DNA from: Kingdonia uniflora
Taxonomy: Eukaryota > Streptophyta > Magnoliopsida > Ranunculales > Circaeasteraceae
Direction of reading: 5' to 3'
Length of the DNA stretch: 64,000 nt
NCBI GenBank assembly: GCA_014058105.1
Contig: JACGCM010002684.1
Coordinates: forward strand, 186,001 to 250,000
Under the pieces are notes generated by a model, which was not told where the DNA came from, searched no databases, and was given only the letters and a program-made list of their open reading frames with translations. Positions 22,586 to 33,779 of the stretch are shown piece after piece (the stretch's first letter is position 1; every line of letters begins with the position of its first letter). Made by a program: the position numbers and the translations under genes.

Positions 22586-24628
22586 GTTGTCCAGGACCCC
22601 TGTTGTCTCTTTTTTAAGGATAATCCCGGAGAGCACCTCAGAACAGGTGAGAAAGAGAGAGGGAGAGAGAGGATCACCTTGTGTAATGCCCCTGCCAGGC
22701 TTGATGTAACCATAGGGAGTACATTTAAGGTTAATAGAGAGAGCGGTAGAGGTGATGCACTGCTGTATCCATCTGCACTATTTGTCAGAGAAACCCATAG
22801 CCTGAAGGGTATCATTCAGGAAACTCCATTCGACTCTGTCAAAAGCTTTGCTGAGGTCTAATTTGATTGCCATGCAGCCAGATCTGCCTTTTTTCTTCTT
22901 GATGGTAGAAAGAATCTCCTGAGCCATGATGATATTGTTAAAGATTTGACGCCCTGGGATGAAAACATTCTGAGAGGGGGAGATGATCTTGTTGAGAAGA
23001 GGCCTGGGCCTGGTGGCTAGGATTTTAGAGATGATCTTAAATTTTACGTTACATAAGCTGATCGGTCTGAAGTGCTCATGCTTCTTCGGGTTTTTAATCT
23101 TCGGGATAAGGGTGATGTTGGTGTGGTTAAACTCAGCCAGAAGGTTCCCTGATTGGAAGAAAGCAAGGATGGCATTACACAGGTCCTGCTTCACTGTATC
23201 CCAAGATTTCTGGTAAAAGAGCGGCGTAAAACCATCAGGGCCTGGGGATTTGTTGGGGTTCATCAAGAACAGGGCTTCTTTGATTTCTTCCTGGGTGGGT
23301 TCTCGAGTGAGCGAGGCGTTGTCTTCGTCCGAGATAAGCTTTTCCATAATGTCAAGGTCGGCCAGTTTGACGGTGGGACGAGAAGTTGTGAAAAGGTCCT
23401 CATAGAAGTTGACGAAGGCCTTTGCCTATATCATTTCGATCGTTAAACCATGAGCCGTCAGGCTTCCTGATTCTCTGGATCATATTTTACCGTCTTCGAC
23501 TGATCGTGGAGAGGTGGAAGAACTTTGTGTTCCTGTCGTCATCCCGAAGCCAGGTCTCCCTAGATTTGTCCCTCCAGAGAGATTCTTCGAGATCGAGGAA
23601 AAGTGTGAGCCTGCCTTGGAGGTCCGTCTCAATAGCTTCGTTTGAGTCAGACGGGTTCCTCTTTTGAATATCATTGATCTGGTCCCTAACTTGTTGGATG
23701 TTGATGGGGTTGAAGTTGAATTCTCTCTTATTCCAAACAGTGAGCTCCTGCTTTATATGCCTCAGCTTTTTGCACAACCTCAGCGGTCTTGAACCTGTTT
23801 GATCGACGGCCCAGGGGCGGTCGACAAGATCCTTGTATTGGTCGTGATTGGTCCAAGCGGATTGGAAGTGGATTGCTTTGGCAGGTTGTGGCAAGTAGAT
23901 TCGGTGGTAAGCACAATGGGTCCATGATCTGAGCCAATGATGGGAAGGTTTTGAATCGAGGCGTCAGGGAAGGTGGTTCTCCAAGGAGTGGAGATGAGGG
24001 TCAGTCAAGACGTTGCTTAATGAGCTCTATTCCTTTCCTTTTATTAGACCAAGTGTAAGGGACACCAGTGAATCCTAGGTCAATCATGGAGGCTTGGAAA
24101 ATGAAGTCCTTCAGTGGATTGGGGGCAGAGGAGTCAAAAGCAATCTTCTCAAGTTTCTCCTCTTGGCAGGTGATGTTGTTCAGGTCCTCAATGATCATCC
24201 AGGGGATCACTGTGCGGTTTGCCATGCTGGCGATGGAGGCCCAGTAATCCCGCTTGAGTTGGTTGTTCGGCGGACAATAGGTGAGCGAACAGAGCCACGG
24301 GGTGGGGGCAATGTTAGGCATTTTTGTAGTGTTATAAGAAAGAATAAGAGCGTCAATGTCGTTAGCGGACAAGGAAAGGATGAACAGGTTGATGTTGGAA
24401 CTCCATGCAAGCCAAAGTCCTCCACCTTGGGGAGGTAGCATCAACCGCGTGGGAATGCGGCAGGCCGAGGCATTTGAATTTGTTGAGAGATTCAGGGTTA
24501 GAGGCTTTCGTTTCAGAAAGGGAAATAATGTCGGGTTGATATTTGCTATTGTGAGCACGCAGCTCTTGAAGGGTGGACACTTTGTTTGTCCCCCTGCAAT
24601 TCCAGGAGAAAATGATCATGGAAAACAA
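22586..24628 (-). pseudogene. LINE ORF2, 5' half: endonuclease and N-terminal RT
   Basis: Starting at about 24628 on the minus strand, the frame opens with MFSMIIFSWNCRG and PDIISLSETK, the start of the apurinic-type endonuclease (EEP fold). It continues in another frame with IIEDLNNI and GFTGVPYTWSN to about 24001. Linker sequence with SRETWLRDDDRNTKFFH is at about 23487-23894. The RT N-terminus, with NKSPGPDGFTPLFYQ, FRPISLCNV and KLDLSKAFDRVEW, lies at 22778-23347, and a GITQGDPLS trace follows near 22675. At least three frame changes separate these pieces. The reading resumes at 16539 after the hAT. Confidence 0.88.
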
Positions 24629-24702
24629 AGGGCCGGTGTCGGGCCCGTTTCCGAGAATTGGATCTGAGAGGAAGTATAGGGTTGTCTAGAAGGACGGTAC
24701 CA

Positions 24703-25149
24703 CTAAGCAAAGGCATTCAGGGTTTTATGTTGCTCCCGGCGCTTGGCGGTAAAGCGGTCATTGTTCTTCATAACCACTGTAAGCATGTTCGACTTTCTAA
24801 CGAAATCACAGACTTTTCGGATGAAACCTCGTTTCAGGCTGGGTATGTCCTTAAAAACTTCATGAGGCGGTCTGTAAGGGTGGAAACTTCCCTGGCATCT
24901 TTTGCCCAGCTTAACCGAAGCCCAAAGTTGTCTCAGCCAGTTATGATACTCCGGTTGGGATTGAGCCTCGCCGGTCGGAGCCCTAAGAGGGACGAGCGTT
25001 CTATGGGGGCCCGAGGTGTGTGTGTGCTGCTCCCGAAAGGGCCATGTGTGGGAGAGGTGTCGATATGAGACTAAAGAAACATTTGGAACTCTACCTCTAT
25101 CAAAATATGGTGATACATAACAAGGAGCAACTAGTTTACATGCATGCAT
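24703..25149 (-). CDS. Uncharacterised 148-residue ORF in the LINE 5' region
   Basis: An uninterrupted minus-strand frame lies between the LINE 5' end and the endonuclease, where ORF1 would be. It starts MHACKLVAP and ends HKTLNAFA. It is basic and Ser/Arg/His-rich. It has no CCHC knuckle, no RRM motif I can see and no membrane segment. It may be a remnant or an unusual short ORF1, or a chance frame in a GC-rich leader. I cannot assign a function. Confidence 0.35.
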   Translation of the reverse strand: MHACKLVAPCYVSPYFDRGRVPNVSLVSYRHLSHTWPFREQHTHTSGPHRTLVPLRAPTGEAQSQPEYHNWLRQLWASVKLGKRCQGSFHPYRPPHEVFKDIPSLKRGFIRKVCDFVRKSNMLTVVMKNNDRFTAKRREQHKTLNAFA

Positions 25150-25349
25150 AGGAAGGGAGTTAAAACAGTGAGTGTGTGTAACCCGTGAGATAACCCATAC
25201 CTTGGCGGGGATTTATGAAACCCCAGACTCGGTGTCATCTGTGGTAGGGGTCCGGCAGCGCTTTCGAGAGGTCTTGCCGTGAGCATAAGTGGGGTTCAAA
25301 CTATGTTCGGTGCCGGCTTCGGGCGGGAAGAAGTAAGTGAGAGTGAGAG

Positions 25350-25682
25350 AGAGAGATTGGTTTTTTCTATTTTATTTTTATACCTCATACCCACATGAGC
25401 GTCGAACAAAATTAGTACATCAAACACTTTGAAAAATTGCAGCTCTGATTAGATTGTAAAAGGTAAAGGTAGAGATATGAAGAAGGGTGACCGGTGGATG
25501 GACAAAATTTGTGACATCTTGTGATTTTAATTGTGCTTATCATAAGAACACTACCTTTATGTGACCACCATGTAGAATTCCCATTTAATTGATGTTGTTT
25601 TGGCCAATTAAAGATCCAAATGGAATTATATTTCTCTTTATAACTTATCTCAAATTTAGTAATTTCCTACAAAATTTTCATA
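25350..25682. other. Host spacer between LINE and Helitron H1
   Basis: This AT-rich DNA was next to the KAS II leader before the LINE inserted and so probably contains the old distal promoter. No ORF or element end is visible apart from the LINE target site on the left. Confidence 0.4.
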
Positions 25683-25842
25683 TCTATCTCACTAAAGGAA
25701 TAACTATATTTCATGAGAATCAATCTCTGCTGTTAATCACTCTACCCTACACTTGTTGAGGAAAATATATGGTTTAGTTTATAACACAGCAGTTAGATTA
25801 TGAGGTTATTTTGTCTACCAATTTAATTAACGAAAATTATGA

Positions 25843-25920
25843 GAATAAATACTAGTTTTTGACATCTTTACAAAATCAGACCCAAGGAACAATAAATTCC
25901 AAAATCGATATTGGCAAGAA
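25843..25920 (+). repeat. MULE left terminal inverted repeat (approximate)
   Basis: It aligns in inverse orientation with 41025-41100. GAATAAATACTAGT is exact; the rest matches in patches with small indels. Confidence 0.7.
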
Positions 25921-27306
25921 GAAAAACCATATTTGTCCCTACTAAAGTTCCAATATTACAGCAGACAACCACATGTTTTGGGGCTCCACACAAGTACAAA
26001 TGTCACATCCGTCATAATAAAAAATTCTTTATCTCATTTAAAACTATTATATCAAGCCACGTGTACGAGGAAGGCTGACATTATCACCATCTCATGAACT
26101 ACTTGTCATTTGTTGTAGTACATTTTGTCATACCTTTGAACATATTTATTATTTATAAGAGGACAAACTCTTTCACCAATTTTGTTACTATTTCTCATCG
26201 TTTATGGTTAGGTATCACCTGCGGTTCACAGGAGTTCGTCTGGTTTTTGAAGCCAAAAGCGATCCCGATTCATCAAACAGTTTCTTCATCTTACTCAGCC
26301 ACAAAAATCGTCCTGATTATTTGTCACAAACCGTCTGTGTGACTGCTGCCTACTAAGGGTTTGATTGAAGACTGGTACTTTACTCCTTGGGCATGAAGGA
26401 AATGATGGTACTCGTAACTTTTGTAGATGGTACTCTACTGTACTCAACTTGTGGAACAAATGATGGCAAATCGTCTGCGCCTCTACGGCAAACAAAAATA
26501 TGTCATTTATTTACTTTAACTCTAGCATTCTTTTAGAAGTCTATGTCATTTTTAACAGACTATTGTCATTTATGTTATGCAACTTTCCCATTTGTTCATT
26601 CGTCTTTGTCATTTTTTCTATTCATTTTTGTCATTTTTTCCGAAAATATCAACTACTTGAATATTAAAGTAGGTTTCTAGGCCATGGGCTCCACGGGTAA
26701 GGACGTGGGATCCACTAGTTTAAATATCACTTCATAATTAATAATAATAAAAGTTCAAATCATAAAATTATAATTATCACGTCACGTGCCCAATTTTAAT
26801 CGTTCCTCGATCTACGCGTGTCTTTACTATTTCGAGACGTGTAAGGCACACCCTGTCACCATTACATACATTCTTTGTCATTCGTTGAAACCAATTTATC
26901 ATGCGTTTAAACATTAGTTATATTGGCTCAAGCAGACTCTGTCACCATTAGTTTATTATTTGGCATTTGTTTACTGTTCTTTAGGGTTAGGTAAAGAGTG
27001 TGATTCACACGAGTTCATTTAGCTTTTGGCTCCAAAAACCATTACTATTCCTCAAACACTTTCTTCCTGCACGACCACTGCAAAGACCGTAAAATCGCAA
27101 AAATCAACCCATTTCGTTTCTACAAATCGCGTGTATGATTGACGAGCGTAAAAACTGTCCTAGTTGCACAAACCTTTTTCTCAAAAATCATTGGCAAATC
27201 ATCTGTGCGTTTGTGTAGTTTCAGTGTTATATAAGTGGCAAATCATCTATGTCATTACTGCCTACCAGGTGTTTGATCAAAGTCTATTTTTTCTTCATCT
27301 TCCACG

Positions 27307-30300
27307 ATGAAGTCTGATAAAAAAGTGAATGAATAAGTTGACGAAGAGAACCAAACACAGGAGGGTAGAGCCAAGAAGGACACCAAAAATGGTAAAGGAG
27401 AATAGCAGAAGAAGGCAGAAGAAGCTGATGTGCCCAATAAGAAGAAAAAGGTTGAAAGGCCGAAGAAAGAAGCTTTTACTGATAAACAATTTGATCATGT
27501 CCCACTAATCCAATTGAAATGCATAATCCCCAAGATCCCCAAGAAGGGCTTGGCTAATAGAGTGCCAAGGAATAGACGGGTACAATTCTCAAAACTTTAA
27601 AATATTCAATCAACTGCAGAAAATTTGCTTCAACGAGTTGCGCCTGGAGAGATATTGGAGGTGGTTAATGCTTTAATGGTAGATGATGATGTCGAAGTTG
27701 GGAAAGAAGTAAATTTTAATGCGATATCGTCTGAATATGGTGGTGATCTTCTAGAGGTATCATCCGTTTGTTACTTCTTATCATTTTTATTATATTATTT
27801 GACATTTTTGTTTTACATATTGGCATTTACTCTATGCAATTTGTCATTTCCTCAGATGTCTGTCATTTGTTTAGAATATTTTGGCATTTGTGATATTGTC
27901 TTTGTCATTCTTTTTTCTAGAACTTTCATTTATTCTGATGTCTTTGTTCATTTTATTTCTTGTATATGAAGTGGAAGAAGGGTGAAGAAAAAGATAATGA
28001 TGATAAGAAAGACGTCGAGGAGAAAGTTAAATCTGAAGAAGAGAAAGTTCAAGAGGTATTTATTTATCTAATATTTGTTTTGAGCTGTCTACCATATTTG
28101 TTGCTACCCTGTTATTTGTTCATTTAATTTTACCATTCGCAGTATGTATATCCTATTTTACAGATGGAAGAATCAAAGAATGGTGATGAGAAAGTTGATG
28201 ATGTTGTTGAAGAAGATGATTTAGAACAACCAACTGTAGTGGTGTATTATACAGGAAAAAAAGATGCACAACATGACAATGAGGTATTTGCTGAACAAGA
28301 GGACTCATAATCTCAAGTTACCTGACTACAACTAATATTTGTTTGTATTGAGCTATCCATAATATTAACATCAACTATCCATACCATTTTTTTTTTAATT
28401 TGTTTCTTCTTTTAACCTTTGTTGTACAGACTATGGCGGTTGCAGAGGTAGCAAAAACTGATATAGTATTCTTCAACCAGGAGGAAGTTGTTGGTGAAGC
28501 TTATCAGGTAACTTATCATTTGTTTGATGTTGACTTCTTATTTTCTACTTTTGTTTTACCATATCTTGTATCACTCTAATCATTTGCAGTCTGTATGTTT
28601 ACAGGCTAGTGCTGACCAAACAACTGCTGTATCTATCGAGGAACAGACTCTGAAGGTTGAAAAAACTGAAGATGAAGCTAGTCAGGTAACTTATTTGTTC
28701 TTTGTTGGTAACTTCTCATTATCTTCTTTTATTTTCCCATATCTTGTATCACTGCTATCATTTGTAGTCTGTTTATTTACAGGCTAGTACAGACCAAACA
28801 ACTGTTGTATCTGTCGTGAAACAGACTATAGAGGTTGCACAAACTGAAGTAGTACTCTCCCACCAGGAAGAAGATGTTGGTGAAGCTAGTCAGGTAGTTT
28901 ATCATTTGTTTGTTGGTAACTTCTCATTTTCTTCTATTTATTTTCCCATATCTTTTATGACTCTTATCATTTGTAGTCTACTTATTTACAGACTAAGGTG
29001 AGTAAAGATGAGGTGGAACAAAATAAAGAGGAGTTGTTTGAAGGCAAGGATGATGATGATGGAAATTTACAAAATAAACCAGACCCTGAGCAAGTTATAA
29101 AACAAATGGTTGTTGACCAGACCAATGTATGAAGTACTTTTAAACCAAACAACTGGTTTATTGCTCATTCTCATGTAATAAACACATTTATATTTCTTTT
29201 TCTTATTTTGACATATCTGTTCCAACTTGTTTTAATGGAGTCAGAAGTGGATGTCACCTCAAAGAAGAGGCATGCACTAACTGAGGAAGAAAATAATGAA
29301 AGTGCCTTCAAAATGGCTTACTGAATGAACCAATTGCATACTCACCTTGACAAGCTTCTTCCCGGAGTGTTACTAAAATATTTTATTCAAAGACCCATCT
29401 TCCAGGATGAGAAAAGCCAGGTTGACCAAGTCTGGTCCCTGAGGAAAGATGAATTAACTCCTGAAGCTAAGAAGTGCAACAGGAGTACCTATATGATGAT
29501 AGGTGAAGAAACTATTTGCCTTAAAGCTCTCTACACCTTATATCCAAATCAATGGCTGGACAATGAGGTATTTATATCATTTATTTCTTTTTCTTTATCA
29601 TTTGTACAAAAGTCTCTACCATTTGTTTTTACATTGTCTGTCATTTATTCGTTTGCACTTTATCATTCGTTTTCCCTTTGTTGTCATTTGTAATATTGAA
29701 CTTTATCATTTTTGTTATCTAATTTGTCATTTTCTTTTCCTGTTCAGGTCATTGATTTGTACATTAAAGCCCTGATTCAATTTTTTGACGCACAACATCG
29801 TGCCCGCCCAGATAAAGAAAGGATTGTGCTGGCGGATATCTTTGCCTGTCAATATATTGGCAGGGCTTTCAATGTCTGGACTCGTAATATGTCATCTCCA
29901 GATGGTGTAGAACTGAAGAAGAAATCAATTTGGGAACAAATTACATCTATCCAATGGGAACGTACATTTTCTAATTGCATCCATCGAGGAGATTTAAAAG
30001 TGGTCAATTCTAGATTAATACTCATTCCCTGGAATATCAATGACAACCACTGAGTCCTTTGTGTTGTGTCCTTTAAGGCAAGAAAAATATTCATCTACGA
30101 TTCAATGGCGGATTCAAAAATTGCAAATACTCGGAAGAAGATGAAATTATCTCCTGGACACCAGCTTATTGAAGATCAGATATCAACAATCCTCCCAAAA
30201 ATATTGATATGAAGAGATTTTTCTGATAGTAGTAGGCCACCTACTGGTTCAGAGGTATAGGATTATGGTCTAAACTACAAATGGAGAACTCATTTTGGAA

Positions 30301-30476
30301 AATGTCCAATACAACCAAATGGTAATGACTACGGGGTCTATATGCTTGTCTTTATGGTCATCTCCTAAGGGGAGTGAAAATTTTAAATCTGATAGACAAT
30401 AATAAATGTCGCTACACAGTTGCTTATGATATATTGAGGCTAGGAGTTCAGCCGAAGAAGATTTAATTTTGAAACT
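27307..30476 (+). pseudogene. Ulp1-like (C48) cysteine protease gene of the MULE
   Basis: Ulp1 proteases cleave SUMO-type modifiers; the role of MULE copies is unknown. Suggested exons: 27307-27756, 27972-28055, 28164-28283, 28430-28507, 28605-28685, 28783-28893, 28992-29126, about 29241-29567, and 29748 to 30476 (possibly with a small intron near 30075). The N-terminus is Lys-rich, the middle exons acidic. The protease domain has WLDNEVIDLYIKAL, then LIPWNINDNH* (Trp changed to stop at 30051), IYDSMAD, and QPNGNDYGVYML, where the catalytic Cys is Tyr. Stops at 27334, 27403 and 27597 replace probable Gln codons. Introns are full of the TCATTTGT motif. It cannot be an active protease. Confidence 0.85.
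28430..28893 (+). repeat. Tandemly duplicated exon-intron units in the Ulp1-like gene
   Basis: Three consecutive exons (28430-28507, 28605-28685, 28783-28893) and the introns between them are related in sequence. Two exons share ADQTT/TDQTT starts, all three end GEAYQ, DEASQ or GEASQ, and introns share TCATTTG, TTTTCCCATATCTTGTATCA and TTTACAG. Exon lengths of 78, 81 and 111 bp are multiples of three, so copies can be added without shifting frame. Confidence 0.75.
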
Positions 30477-31259
30477 ATAACATCCATTTTAATATATGTA
30501 TAATTTCTGTAATTTTATAAAGTTATCCGAAGTTATAAATAAATAATATCATTCATTTATAAAATCTTTCTCATTTGTTATATCTTCTTTGTTATTCGTA
30601 TGTGACATATTTGTTAGAGTGGCTTGTATAGTTGGATTATTATTGATTTTTCATTTCTTATGTATGATTTGGCATTTGTAATCAGAGACTTGTCATTTGT
30701 TATCCATGATATATCATTCGTTATATATAATTTGGCATTTGTTATGGGAGATTTGACTTTTGTTATTTATGATATATCATTCGTTATATATGATTTGGAA
30801 TTTGTAAAAAGAGATTTGTCATTTGTTATCTATGATATATCATTCTTTATATATGATTTGGCATTTGTGATAAGAGATTTGTCATTTGTTATCTTAAAAA
30901 CAATCATTCGTTATATATTATTTGTTTTGTAGATAGACATCATTTGATGTAAGTGAATAGTCAATTTGGTTCTTGGAAAAATAGTATTGTGTTTGTATGA
31001 TAGTAGAGTTCATTTGAACTCAAAAAAATTAGGTATCAATAATTTATTATTTGTTCACCATTATTTGTCATTTGTTAGCCATGATTTGTCATTTGTTAAT
31101 TATCTATGGTCTATTTGGTTCTTTGAACATTTGTATTATGTTTTTTGTGCATTTAGTTCTTTAAACAATACAAATGACAAATAATGGCTAACAAATGACA
31201 AATCAAAGCCATTATTAGTCATTTGTATTGTTCAAAGAACTAAATGTACAAAGAACACA

Positions 31260-32016
31260 ATACAAATGCTCAAAGAACCAAATAGACCATAGATGGTTAA
31301 CAAATGACAAATTATTAGTAACAAATGACAAATCATAGCTAACAAATGGCAAATAATGGTGAACAAATAACAAATTATTGATACCTAATTTTTTTGAGTT
31401 CAAATGAAGTCTACTATCATACAAACACGATACAAATGTTTAAAGAACCAAATCGACCATAGATTGGTAACAAATGACAAATTATGGCTAACAAATGATA
31501 AATAATGGTGAACAAATGACAAATTATTGATACCTAATTTTTTGAGTTCAAATGAAGTCTACTATCATACAGACACGATACAAATGTTCAAAGAACCAAA
31601 TCGACCATAGATTGGTAACAAATGACAAATCATGGCTAACAAATAACAAATAATGGTGAACAAATGACAAATTATTGATACCTAATTTTTTTTGAGTTCA
31701 AATGAAGTCTACTATCATACAAACACAATGCAAATGTTTAAATAACCAAATAGACCATAGATAGTTAACAAATGACAAATCATGACTAACAAATGACAAA
31801 TAATGGCTAATAAATGATAAATTTTTGATAACTAATTTTTTTAACTTTAAAAAAAGTCCACTATCATACAAACACGATACAAATGTTCAAATAACCAAAT
31901 CGACCATAGATTGTTAACAAATGACAAATCATGGCTAACAAATGATAAATTTTTGATAATTAATTTTTTTTAACTTCAAATGAAGTCCACTATCATACAA
32001 GCACAATACTAATGTT
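31260..32016. repeat. About five tandem copies of a 125-175 bp unit
   Basis: Units carry, in order, AACCAAATCGACCATAGAT, several AACAAATGACAAAT elements, ATTGATACCTAATTTTTT, GAGTTCAAATGAAGTC and CTACTATCATACAAACACG. Starts lie near 31275, 31445, 31588, 31744 and 31895. One inverted copy forms the inner left arm at 30955-31150. Confidence 0.82.
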
Positions 32017-32557
32017 CAAAGAGCCAAATCTACTATTCACTTACATCAAATGTTGTCTATCTACAAAACAAATAATATATAACGAATGATTATTTTTAAG
32101 ATAACAAATGACAAATACCTGATAATAAATGCAAAATAATATATAACGAATGATATATCATAGATAACAAATGACAAATCACTCATAACAAATGCTTAAT
32201 CATATATAACGATTGATATATCATGGATAAAAAATGACAAATCTCTTATTAAAAATGCCAAATCATATAGAACGAATGATATATCATAGATAATAAATGA
32301 CACATCATGGCAAATATTGTCTACTATTATACAAATCATTGTCAACTAAAAAATGTATCGAAACAAAACATAAATCAAAAGATTCAAAACTAAGTAAATT
32401 ACATTCAACATTTAACATTATCATTCACCAACATTCATCATCATAAAACCCCCAAAAAGATCCCCCAAAAAATGTTCGTTTCTAAGATTCTTCCCAAAAA
32501 AATTCTCTCCAAAAAGAGAGCCACTAAAAAACCCTAATAGAATCTCCTCCTCTTCCT

Positions 32558-32743
32558 TTAAGGATGAGGTTCATCATCTTCCTCATCATCATCACCACCA
32601 CCACCCACCAACAACTCCCGGTCTTCCTCGATGTCGAAATCATCTTCGGAACATTCGCCCGAGGTGTAGTCGGCTGGTTGCTCCCCCTCATCACTATCAC
32701 TATAGTCCGTTGTTGGGGGAGTTAATGGAAAGAAATCCGACAT
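32558..32743 (-). CDS. Small acidic ORF (61 residues) within the MULE inverted repeat
   Basis: The intact frame starts MSDFFPLTPPTTDYSD and ends in a poly-Asp/Glu and Gly-rich tail (LLVGGGGDDDEEDDEPHP). It is very acidic, with no membrane segment and no known domain. It lies on the same strand as the transposase. Such acidic, low-complexity ORFs can be chance products of the repeat, but the ATG is preceded by a plausible leader and the reading is clean. Function unknown. Confidence 0.4.
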   Translation of the reverse strand: MSDFFPLTPPTTDYSDSDEGEQPADYTSGECSEDDFDIEEDRELLVGGGGDDDEEDDEPHP

Positions 32744-32749
32744 TGTTGA

Positions 32750-33300
32750 GAGTCCTGAGACTTGAGAGAGTGAGAGAGAAATGATGGAAGAAGATGAAGA
32801 GGTTGGAGTATTAAGACTTGAGGTTACACGTTTTTATGTTTTCAATCTGACAAACGTCAATCGATACGTCTCTCCCTTTCTTCCCCTAGTAACCACTCTA
32901 GACACATAGCCAAATCATGTATAGAAAAAGTCAAATCATGATTAACAAATAACAAATTATAGGCAACAAATCTCTTATAACAAATGACAACAAATTTATG
33001 TTAACAAATGCCAAATCAAATTTAGCAAATGACAATTCTATGATAACAAATGCCAAATTATATGTAAGAAATGAAAAATTAATTATAATCCAACTATACA
33101 GACTAGCCATTCTAACAAATATGTACTATACCAATGACAAAGAAGGACTTACAAATGAGAAATATTATATAAAGTAATGATATTAATTGTGTATAACTTA
33201 GGGTACCTTCCCAGAACTCATTGGGCACAAAAAAATATAAAACTTTCATTAGCTCGAATATTGTACAACTTTTAATTTACATTACATAAATTTATATCAG
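32750..33300. other. MULE spacer
   Basis: It holds ACAAATGA-type motifs and the outer right arm of the inverted repeat. No gene is visible. Confidence 0.5.
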
Positions 33301-33301
33301 T

Positions 33302-33715
33302 TTATGCACTCGGAGGTGGTGGCGGTGGTCGGTCTCCCCTACCACCACCACCGTCTCCTCCTCCGTAACCCTTTCCACCCCACCATTTCTTCTTCTGATC
33401 CTACTTAGGGTACTGGCTAGATATCATCGGACGCATACCAACTGCTTCACCCACCACTGTAACAACATCCTCTGCCAGAAGATGTAGGCCAATTCTCCTT
33501 CTGTGCTCCAACGTTACCAAATAGTGAAAGCGTTCCATTTGATAGTAATCTTCATCTGCCTCTTTCACCTATTCATACGTCATCCCATGGAAGGTAAGAC
33601 GCACTGGAATAGGAGTAGGAAGTTCAAGGGACTGGGTCCCAAAGTATTGAAGCCGCAACTCTTGTATCTTGGTAAGAACCCTAGCCTTGTATGCTTAGCG
33701 TCTGGTGGTCACCAT
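33302..33715 (-). pseudogene. Broken 138-codon ORF of the MULE, three Gln-to-stop type lesions
   Basis: ATG at 33715 and the terminal TAA at 33302-33304 define one frame interrupted by three stops: codon 7 (TAA), a TAG near codon 52 and a TAG near codon 104. Around the stops the frame is protein-like, with MVTTRR, then VLTKIQELRLQYFGTQSLEL, MERFHYLVTLEHRRRIGLHL and a basic Gly/Pro-rich tail KGYGGGDGGGGRGDRPPPPPP. Each stop is one C-to-T change from a Gln codon. The domain is not one I recognise. The Gly-rich tail suggests nucleic-acid binding (inference). Confidence 0.6.
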
Positions 33716-33779
33716 CTTCTTCACAGTGTACTTGCCGAATAAGATTAAATAAGGAATAAAGTACTTGCCGAATAAACCA

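Larger units (their letters stand above)
14411..25338 (-). mobile_element. LINE (L1-type) retrotransposon, interrupted by a hAT element
   Basis: The order on the minus strand is a 5' region (25338 to about 24650), endonuclease, reverse transcriptase, zf-RVT and RNase H, ending in a poly(A)-like tail (complement of T-runs at 14411-14427). GAGAGTGAGAG occurs at both borders (14400-14410 and 25339-25349), an 11-bp target duplication, though low-complexity. Without the 6.04-kb hAT the element is about 4.9 kb. That is shorter than a typical plant L1 with a full ORF1; no CCHC gag-like ORF1 is recognisable. It sits just upstream of KAS II in the same orientation. Several frame changes make it inactive. 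Confidence 0.88.
30590..33125. repeat. 2.5-kb inverted repeat (long hairpin) in the MULE
   Basis: The left arm (30590-31185) is matched in reverse by the right arm. 30600-30645 pairs with 33076-33118, 30898-30975 with 32020-32095, and 30955-31150 with repeated units at 31260-32016. The inner turn is near 31189-31208, where TTTAGTTCTTTAAACAAT (31151-31168) faces its complement at 31229-31247. The right arm is longer because the inner unit is amplified and because a roughly 650-bp block with a small ORF (32340-32990) lies within it. Confidence 0.85.

Noticed and set aside
30624..31184. ORFs of the type FVIHDLSFVIYD
   Set aside because: They are translations of the TCATTTGT/ATATATGATTTGG repeat, not protein-coding in appearance.
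26090..33125. CRISPR-like array from evenly recurring ACAAATGACAAAT
   Set aside because: Spacing is irregular, repeats are short and diverged, and this is plant DNA within a transposon.
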